Of a stretch of 43,903 nt of DNA, positions 38,170 to 43,903 are shown in pieces. Positions within the stretch are counted from its first letter, which is position 1, and each line of letters starts with the position of its first letter. The DNA comes from Rhodococcus ruber NBRC 15591 (GTDB lineage: Bacteria > Actinomycetota > Actinomycetes > Mycobacteriales > Mycobacteriaceae): assembly GCF_001894945.1 (NCBI RefSeq), contig NZ_BCXE01000039.1, positions 1 through 43,903 on the forward strand, in the 5' to 3' direction. The translations under genes were made by a program, and so were the position numbers. Under the pieces are notes generated by a model. That model worked only from the letters and a program-made list of their open reading frames with translations, did no database searches and was not told the origin of the DNA.

Positions 38170-40941
38170 GCCCGGGCGAGGACGATCGGCGAGGCCCTGC
38201 GCGACGCGGGCATCTCCGAGGTGTTCGACGACACCACCACCCGCGCGCTCTACTCGTCCGACGCCTCGCTCTACCGGGTGCCCCCGCAGGCGGTGGTGCG
38301 GCCCCGCGAGATCGACGAGGTCGGCACCGTGCTCGAGGTGTGCCGCCGGCACGGCGTTCCGCTCACCTCACGCGGCGGCGGGACCTCCGTCGCCGGCAAC
38401 GCCGTCGGGCCCGGCGTCGTACTCGACTTCGCCCGCCACCTCGGCCGGGTCCTGCGGATCGACCCCGAGGCGTGCACGGCGACCGTGCAGCCCGGCGTCG
38501 TCCAGTCCGAACTGAAGCGCGCCGCCGCCCCGTACGGACTGCGCTTCGGACCCGACCCGTCCACCCACAACCGCTGCACCGTCGGCGGGATGATCGGCAA
38601 CAACGCCTGCGGTGCCCGCACCCTCGGCTACGGACGCACATCCGACAACGTTCTCGGTCTCGAGGTGCTCACCGGCGCGGGCCGGCACCTGTCGCTGCCC
38701 GACGACGCGCCCGTTCTCGAATCACTGCGCCGGATCACCCTCGACCACCTCGCCACCATCCGCACCGAGTTCGGGCGGTTCGGCCGACAGGCTTCCGGCT
38801 ACGCCCTCGAACACCTGTTGCCCGAGAACGGGTTCGACGTCCTGCGCTTCTTCGTCGGCAGCGAGGGCACGCTCGGTGTCGTCACCGAGGCGACGGTGCG
38901 GCTCGTCGCCGACCCCGCGGTCCGCGTCCTGGTGGCCCTCGGCTACCCCGACATCGCGACGGCGGGCGACGCCGCGCACACGTTGCTCGGCTTCGGTCCG
39001 ACCGCGTGCGAGGGGCTCGACTCGCGGATCGTCGACGTCGTGCGCGCGCGGCGCGGCGCGGCGGCGGTGCCTCCGCTGCCGCGGGGGGCGGCGTGGTTGT
39101 TCGTCGAACTGTCCGGCGACGACGCCGACGAGGTCCTGGCACGGGCGCGATCCGTCGAACACGCTGCGGTGGCGGTGGATTCACTGATCGTGACCGACCC
39201 CGGCAAGGCCGCGCAGCTGTGGCGCATCCGCGAGGACGGGGCGGGACTGGCCGGGCGCAGCCCCGCCGGGCGGCCCGCCCACTCCGGCTGGGAGGACGCC
39301 GCCGTCCCGCCGGAACGGATGGGGGAGTACCTGCGCGAGTTCGAGTCGCTGCTGTCCCGGTACGGCGTGACCGGCTATCCGTACGGTCACTTCGCCGACG
39401 GCTGCATCCACATCCGCCTCGACGTGCCGCTCGAGATGCCCGGAATGTTCCGTGAATTCCTTTTCGCAGCAGGGGAACTCGTGGCGTCGTTCGGGGGGTC
39501 GATGTCGGGCGAGCACGGCGACGGCCGGGTGCGAAGCGAACTGCTGCCCCTGATGTACTCGCCGACCGCGCTGCGACTGTTCGGCGCCGTCAAGGCGGTG
39601 TTCGACCCCGAGGGCCTGCTCAATCCCGGTGTGCTCGTCGACCCGGCTCCCGTGGACCGGGACCTTCGGATCCCGGCCGCGCACCGGGTCCGGGACCTGC
39701 TCGCCTTCCGGTACGCGGGCGACGACGGCGACTTCAGGCAGGCCGTGCACCGCTGCACCGGCGTCGGCAAGTGCCGCGCCGACACCGCCGGCCTCGGCGG
39801 GGTGATGTGCCCGTCCTACCTGGCGACCCGGGAGGAGAAGGACTCCACCCGCGGCCGGGCCCGGGTCCTGCAGGAGATGCTCAACGGCACGCTCGTCACC
39901 GGGTCCTGGCGCTCACCGGAGGTGCACGAGGCCCTCGAACTGTGCCTGGCATGCAAGGGCTGTGCCTCCGACTGTCCGACCGGTGTAGACATGGCGACGT
40001 TCAAATCCGAAGTGCTGCACCAGAGTTACCAGGGTCGGCTCCGTCCCGCCACGCACTACACGCTGGGACGGCTCCCGCGCTGGGCGGCGCTGGCCGGTCG
40101 CGCACCACGCGTCGTGAACACCCTCGCCAAGCTGCCGGGGGTGGCGTCCGCCGGACTGACCCTCGCCGGCGTCGACCGGCGTCGCCGCGTGCCCGAGTTC
40201 GCGCCCCGCACGTTCCGTCGCTGGTTCGCGGACACGGCGGCCGAACGTCGTACGGACGGCGAGCCCGTCCTGCTGTTCGTCGACACCTTCACCGAGTACT
40301 TCACGCCGGAGGTGGCGATCGCCGCGGTGCGGGTCCTCGAGGCGGCCGGCCGACGGGTGTGCGTGACCGAAAAGCAACAGTGCTGCGGGCTGACGTGGAT
40401 CACCACCGGCCAGCTGGATACGGCCCGGAAGATCCTGGGCCGCACCATCTCCGCACTGTTCCCGGCCGGCATGCCGATCGTGGGCCTCGAGCCGTCGTGC
40501 ACGGCGGTCCTGCGCTCCGACGCCGTGGAGCTGCTCGGGTTCGAACCGGCACGCGCCGTCGCCGACTCGACGGTGACGCTGGCCGAACTGCTCGGCGACT
40601 GGGAACCGCCGTCACTGTCCGGGACGTCGGTGGTGGCCCAGCCGCACTGCCACCACCACGCCGTGATGGGCTGGGGCGCCGACGCCGCGCTGCTGCGCCG
40701 GGCCGGTGCAACGGTCACCCGGCTCGGCGGATGCTGCGGTCTCGCCGGCAACTTCGGGGTGGTGCCGGCGCACTACGACGTCTCGGTCGCCGTCGCCGGG
40801 CACCAGCTGTTGCCCGCGATCGCCGCGGCGGGTCCCGACGACGTCGTGCTCGCCGACGGCTACTCCTGCCGCACCCAGATCGCCGATCTCACCGAGCGTC
40901 GCGGCGTCCACCTCGCCGAGTTGCTGGCGTCCCGGTTGTGA
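38167..40941 (+). CDS. FAD-linked oxidase/4Fe-4S protein (D-lactate or D-2-hydroxyacid dehydrogenase type)
   Basis: A 924-residue fusion of a VAO-type flavoprotein and an iron-sulphur protein. The PCMH-type FAD domain (about 40-250) has LTSRGGGTSVAGNAVGPG and DPSTHNRCTVGGMIGNNACG. The cap domain ends with SGEHGDGRVRSELL (about 445). The Fe-S part has one ligand group in CTGVGKCRADTAG and a classical CLACKGCASDCPTGVD motif. Two CCG cysteine-rich domains follow (EKQQCCGLTW; PHCHHHAVMGW with GGCCGLAGNFG). This layout matches YdiJ/Dld-II-type enzymes that oxidise D-2-hydroxyglutarate or D-lactate and pass electrons to the respiratory chain. The true substrate is not evident. It is not part of the wall pathway. 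Confidence 0.88.
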   Translation: MARARTIGEALRDAGISEVFDDTTTRALYSSDASLYRVPPQAVVRPREIDEVGTVLEVCRRHGVPLTSRGGGTSVAGNAVGPGVVLDFARHLGRVLRIDPEACTATVQPGVVQSELKRAAAPYGLRFGPDPSTHNRCTVGGMIGNNACGARTLGYGRTSDNVLGLEVLTGAGRHLSLPDDAPVLESLRRITLDHLATIRTEFGRFGRQASGYALEHLLPENGFDVLRFFVGSEGTLGVVTEATVRLVADPAVRVLVALGYPDIATAGDAAHTLLGFGPTACEGLDSRIVDVVRARRGAAAVPPLPRGAAWLFVELSGDDADEVLARARSVEHAAVAVDSLIVTDPGKAAQLWRIREDGAGLAGRSPAGRPAHSGWEDAAVPPERMGEYLREFESLLSRYGVTGYPYGHFADGCIHIRLDVPLEMPGMFREFLFAAGELVASFGGSMSGEHGDGRVRSELLPLMYSPTALRLFGAVKAVFDPEGLLNPGVLVDPAPVDRDLRIPAAHRVRDLLAFRYAGDDGDFRQAVHRCTGVGKCRADTAGLGGVMCPSYLATREEKDSTRGRARVLQEMLNGTLVTGSWRSPEVHEALELCLACKGCASDCPTGVDMATFKSEVLHQSYQGRLRPATHYTLGRLPRWAALAGRAPRVVNTLAKLPGVASAGLTLAGVDRRRRVPEFAPRTFRRWFADTAAERRTDGEPVLLFVDTFTEYFTPEVAIAAVRVLEAAGRRVCVTEKQQCCGLTWITTGQLDTARKILGRTISALFPAGMPIVGLEPSCTAVLRSDAVELLGFEPARAVADSTVTLAELLGDWEPPSLSGTSVVAQPHCHHHAVMGWGADAALLRRAGATVTRLGGCCGLAGNFGVVPAHYDVSVAVAGHQLLPAIAAAGPDDVVLADGYSCRTQIADLTERRGVHLAELLASRL

Positions 40942-41003
40942 GCCGGGGCTCGGTTCCGGGTGTCGGGACCGGGCCGGGCCGGGCTCGGGTCGCCGGATCG
41001 GCA

Positions 41004-41038
41004 CGGTGCGGTGCGGTGCGGTGCGGTGCGGTGCGATG
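41004..41038. repeat. CGGTG pentanucleotide tandem repeat
   Basis: Six perfect CGGTG units (41004-41033) followed by one variant unit CGATG (41034-41038). It lies in the 159-nt gap before the DoxX-like gene, about 63 nt upstream of its ATG. Such a short repeat is prone to slippage. Confidence 0.85.
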
Positions 41039-41100
41039 AGTTTTCCGGGGCCGGCTGGTCAGTCCGTAGCGAGACCGCCACCCCGACCGAGGAGCCTGCC

Positions 41101-41520
41101 ATGATCTCGACCACCACCCGCCCCGCCGAGCGTCCCACCGACCGGAAATTCCGCATCGCCGGCCTGGTGATCACCGGCCTCGTCGTGCTGTTCCTGCTGT
41201 TCGACGCCGCGATCCACGTCCTCAACGTCGACCAGGCGCGGCAGGCGATGATCGATCTGGGCTTCGATCCGAACCTCAACTACGTCATCGGCGTCGTCAT
41301 GCTCGTGTGCCTGGCGCTGTACCTGGTCCCGGCCACCTCGATCCTCGGGGCGGTGCTGCTGACCGGGTATCTCGGCGGCGCCGTGGCCACCAACATGCTC
41401 AACGAGATGCCGCTCTTCAGCACCATCCTGTTCCCGGTCTACGTCGGTGTGTTCGTCTGGGCCGGACTGTATCTGCGTGATCCGGTGGTGCGGTCGGTGA
41501 TGCCGCTGCGCCGCGGATAG
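41101..41520 (+). CDS. DoxX-like small membrane protein
   Basis: A 139-residue protein with four predicted membrane helices after a short polar N-terminus. The pattern FDAAIHVLN, DLGFDPNLNYVIGVVMLVC and TSILGAVLLTGYLGGAVATN is that of DoxX-like proteins of unknown function. The ATG at 41101 is preceded by GAGGAGCC. It ends 55 nt before the stop of the convergent aftA, with a strong hairpin between. There is no visible link to wall synthesis; it seems part of the inserted block. Confidence 0.75.
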   Translation: MISTTTRPAERPTDRKFRIAGLVITGLVVLFLLFDAAIHVLNVDQARQAMIDLGFDPNLNYVIGVVMLVCLALYLVPATSILGAVLLTGYLGGAVATNMLNEMPLFSTILFPVYVGVFVWAGLYLRDPVVRSVMPLRRG

Positions 41521-41534
41521 CACGCCCACGTCAC

Positions 41535-41565
41535 GACGGTCCGCGAACGGTGTTCGCGGACCGTC
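41535..41565. terminator. Bidirectional hairpin terminator between DoxX-like gene and aftA
   Basis: Perfect 14-bp stem, GACGGTCCGCGAAC (41535-41548) and its complement (41552-41565), with a 3-nt loop. It sits midway between two convergent stop codons. Confidence 0.8.
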
Positions 41566-41574
41566 GCGTGCCCG

Positions 41575-43518
41575 CTATCCCGTGCGGGCGACGACGACGA
41601 ACGGTCCGATCTCCGAGACCGTGAACCGCGGATCGTCGAACAGCGACTTCGGATACGTCACCGTGTAGCGACGGACGTTGGGGTCGTTGGGGTACACGTC
41701 CTCGGCGAGCCGGAGGGTGTAACCCTCGGCGCCCTGCCGGAACACGATCGCATCGGGTCCCCGCCACGGGGACTCGTCCCACGCGGCGAGCAGCTCGTCG
41801 GTCGTCTCGACCGACGCCCAGTCCTCGATCGCGGCGGCGCGTCCCTCGAAGTCCGCCAACGGGTTCGCGTAGTGCGACGTCAGCGCCTGGAACCCGAGAT
41901 ACGGGTAGTAGGCGAGGAAGGCGGTGTCGGCGGTGAGGACGACGATCTCGTCGCGCGGCCGGCCCAGCGCCACGGTGATCGTCTCGTCCAGCTCGGCGTA
42001 GTAGGCGCCCGCGCCGGGCGGACGCTGATCGGCGCGTTCACCGTTGCCGTCGGTGTCGGTGTAGGCGACGGTGATCTCGTTCGCGAGGACCTGGGGGATG
42101 TTCTGGGTGAACGCGAGCGCACCCAGCACGCCGACCGCGATGAGCGACCACCGCACCCGCTGGTTCTCGCTGGTGGCCAGCACGATCCAGCGGGTGAAGT
42201 CGACGAACGCGAACGTGCCGGCCGCCGCGAGCAGCACGAGCAGGATCACCTCGAGGCGGAAGGCCAGCAAAGTGTTGCCCAGCGCGGTCAGCGCCATCGA
42301 CGCCAGGTACCACAGGTACACGGACACCACGCCGAGCCCGAGGGCCTGCGCACGCCGCGACGACGTGGCCCGCCCGACCAGCCACACCGTGCCGAGCAGG
42401 CACAGCAGCCCGATCAGGGAACCGTGGAACATCGGCAGGGGCAGCCGCGCCCCGGTCTCGGGCAGGTAGTGCGTCGCCGTGCCGGATCCGGCGGTGGACC
42501 CGCCCCGCAGCACCTCGAGCACGAACGGCGCCCACACGAGCAGCGCGACGGCGACGGCGATCCCCGCGATCACGCCCAGCCGTACCAGCACGGGGAGCGC
42601 GGCGCGCCAGGTGCCCGCCGCGCGTCGCGCGAGTACCGCGGCGACGACGGCCATCACCGTCACCGCGAACGCCGCGATCCCGAGGTAGAGGGAGTAGAAC
42701 GTCGCGGCCAGGCCCAGGAAGAGCCCGGTCCCGACGACGGCTCCGCCGCCCGGTGTGTCCTTTGGGCGGCTGGGGCAGCCCAAAGGACGCACCGGGCGCG
42801 ACAGCGCCCCCCACGCCATGACGAGGGCAGGCGCGATCAGCAGCGCGACGAACGCGCCGTACGGCTCCGGAGAGCCGTAGGCGAGGACGACGGCGGTGGT
42901 GGCGGTGGCGACCAGCACGGCCAGGTCGACCCGCACCAACGCGGTCCACAGCACGAGCCCGACGACGGCGGCGACGGCCAGCGACACGATCGACCACGGC
43001 TTGAACGCCTCCCAGCCGTCCAGGCCGAGCAGGCTCGCGAAGCGGCCGCCCATCCAGAACCAGCCGGCGGGGTAGAACGGCGGCAGGTCCGCGTACGTCA
43101 TGTCCCGCAGCGCGGGGGAGTCGGTGAGCCGCGTCAGGTACTCGGTGCGGAACTCCTGGTCGACGGAGATGCCGTGCAGATAGAGCTTCGTCGCCGCCAA
43201 CGGCATCCCGAGGGTGACGGTGACCAGACCCGACAGACCCGCCCACGACAGCACCCGCGCGAACGCCGTCCACCGCCTCCGGCGCAGCAGCACGACCGAG
43301 CCGGCGAGCACGGCGAGCGCCCCCACCTGCAGCACCGTCGTGACGGCCTGCGTGACGTTCGAGGAGTTGAATGCGGGCCACTGCACGCGCGCGAACGCGA
43401 ACAGCCCCACGGCGGCGACGATCGTCGCGACGACAACCGCAGCGGCCCCCTCGCCGGCGGTGCGGAGGGCTCGCCGGAAGGGGGCCACGTCGGAAGAGGA
43501 TACGACTGGGTCGGACAC
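41575..43518 (-). CDS. aftA: Arabinofuranosyltransferase AftA (arabinan priming)
   Basis: A 647-residue GT-C enzyme (643 in Rv3792) that adds the first arabinofuranose residues from decaprenylphosphoryl arabinose to the galactan. An N-terminal helix region is followed by RTEYLTRLTDSPALRDMTYAD in the first large periplasmic loop, then FYPAGWFWMGGR, about eleven helices, and a soluble C-terminal domain from about residue 470 (GAYYAELDETITVALGRPRD). The GTG at 43516-43518 lies 9 nt after the dprE2 stop, so the two share a transcript. A 50-bp palindrome lies within codons 241-257 (around PLGCPSRPKDTP), in a loop between helices. Confidence 0.93.
   Translation of the reverse strand: MSDPVVSSSDVAPFRRALRTAGEGAAAVVVATIVAAVGLFAFARVQWPAFNSSNVTQAVTTVLQVGALAVLAGSVVLLRRRRWTAFARVLSWAGLSGLVTVTLGMPLAATKLYLHGISVDQEFRTEYLTRLTDSPALRDMTYADLPPFYPAGWFWMGGRFASLLGLDGWEAFKPWSIVSLAVAAVVGLVLWTALVRVDLAVLVATATTAVVLAYGSPEPYGAFVALLIAPALVMAWGALSRPVRPLGCPSRPKDTPGGGAVVGTGLFLGLAATFYSLYLGIAAFAVTVMAVVAAVLARRAAGTWRAALPVLVRLGVIAGIAVAVALLVWAPFVLEVLRGGSTAGSGTATHYLPETGARLPLPMFHGSLIGLLCLLGTVWLVGRATSSRRAQALGLGVVSVYLWYLASMALTALGNTLLAFRLEVILLVLLAAAGTFAFVDFTRWIVLATSENQRVRWSLIAVGVLGALAFTQNIPQVLANEITVAYTDTDGNGERADQRPPGAGAYYAELDETITVALGRPRDEIVVLTADTAFLAYYPYLGFQALTSHYANPLADFEGRAAAIEDWASVETTDELLAAWDESPWRGPDAIVFRQGAEGYTLRLAEDVYPNDPNVRRYTVTYPKSLFDDPRFTVSEIGPFVVVARTG
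42748..42797. repeat. Palindromic element inside aftA
   Basis: Two 20-bp arms (42748-42767 and 42778-42797; GCCCGGTGTG... and ...CGCACCGGGC) are complementary at 19 of 20 positions with a 10-nt centre. The reading frame of aftA runs through it without a stop. It looks like an inserted REP-type repeat. Confidence 0.7.
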
Positions 43519-43527
43519 CCCCGCAGC

Positions 43528-43903
43528 CTAGATCGGCAGCTTCCGGAAGATCGCGCGCGGGATGTGCCGCAGCACCATCATCACGTACCGGAAGGCGCCC
43601 GGAGCCCAGACGATCTCCTTGCCCTTCGCGGACGCGGCGACGGCCAGCGCGGCGACGTCCTCCTTGTCGACCGTCAGCGGCGCTTCCTCGACGTGGGCGC
43701 TGAACTTGGTGCGCACCTGTCCGGGACGCACCACCGTCACCCGCGGACCGAACGGCGCCAGGGCCTCCCCGAGGCCCAGGTAGAAGCCGTCGAGCCCGGC
43801 CTTCGCGGAGCCGTACACGAAGTTGGCTCGCTTGACCCGCTCACCGGCGACGGAGGACATCGCGATGATGCGCCCGTAGCCCTGCGCCTTCATCTTCTCG
43901 CCG
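43528..43903 (-). CDS. dprE2: DprE2, decaprenylphosphoryl-D-2-keto erythropentose reductase (C-terminal part)
   Basis: The C-terminal 125 or so residues of a short-chain dehydrogenase cut by the window end. The catalytic Ser is in IIAMSSVAG, and the YxxxK motif is VYGSAKAG, followed by [11 protein letters not shown]. The protein ends [15 protein letters not shown], as I expect for Rv3791-type DprE2. With DprE1 it turns decaprenylphosphoryl ribose into decaprenylphosphoryl arabinose. The gene continues beyond 43903 on the minus strand. Adjacent aftA confirms the identity. Confidence 0.92.
   Translation of the reverse strand, partial: GEKMKAQGYGRIIAMSSVAGERVKRANFVYGSAKAGLDGFYLGLGEALAPFGPRVTVVRPGQVRTKFSAHVEEAPLTVDKEDVAALAVAASAKGKEIVWAPGAFRYVMMVLRHIPRAIFRKLPI

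Overview
This is a GC-rich (about 70% by eye) chromosomal segment from a mycolic-acid-containing actinobacterium, most likely a Rhodococcus (family Nocardiaceae). The assignment rests on the arabinogalactan/mycolate wall locus in the order known from Mycobacterium tuberculosis Rv3790-Rv3809c, a mycolyltransferase with C-terminal LGFP repeats, only two Emb arabinosyltransferases where mycobacteria have three, and an adjoining vanillate catabolic cluster. The species cannot be fixed from the sequence.

Positions 1-6900 are accessory. They hold a family-4 glycosyltransferase, a vanillate demethylation module (a PadR-type vanR repressor divergent from vanA-vanB-vanK, with two palindromic operators between them), a DUF2231 membrane protein, and a TipA-like MerR regulator with a textbook long-spacer MerR promoter and an internal ribosome binding site.

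Positions 6948-13433 are a tightly overlapping set, glf-glfT2-PAP2 phosphatase-ubiA-aftB. It makes UDP-galactofuranose, polymerises the galactan, makes the decaprenyl-phosphate arabinose donor precursor, and adds terminal arabinose. Positions 13742-16911 encode two mycolyltransferases, the second with LGFP wall-binding repeats. Positions 17064-18589 encode a DUF732 lipoprotein and the Rv3802c-type cutinase-fold lipase. An F420-type luciferase-like oxidoreductase (18741-19742) sits before the mycolate condensation set fadD32-pks13-accD4 (19912-28434).

Positions 28435-30286 are a small block facing accD4: an AbiEi/PD-(D/E)xK-like protein and a small secreted protein. Three copies of a palindromic hairpin sharing the ends CCGAATGTCACA/TGTGACATTCGG lie there, each just downstream of a transcription unit. 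Positions 30287-36968 carry two tandem emb genes on the minus strand, each with an apparent leaderless GTG start 8 nt after a TAnCAT -10 box. A block of about 4.5 kb (XRE regulator, divergent methionine aminopeptidase, FAD/Fe-S oxidoreductase, DoxX-like membrane protein) separates emb from aftA (41575-43518) and the truncated dprE2 at the window end. In M. tuberculosis these genes are contiguous.

The genes form one pathway. DprE2, UbiA and the PAP2 protein supply decaprenyl-phosphoryl arabinose; AftA primes, Emb extends and AftB caps the arabinan on the Glf/GlfT2 galactan; FadD32, AccD4 and Pks13 make mycolate; the Fbp proteins attach it. The most unusual signals are palindromic repeat elements, two of which lie in frame inside pks13 and aftA. 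I found no clear new defence or biosynthetic system, tRNA, rRNA, CRISPR array or insertion sequence.
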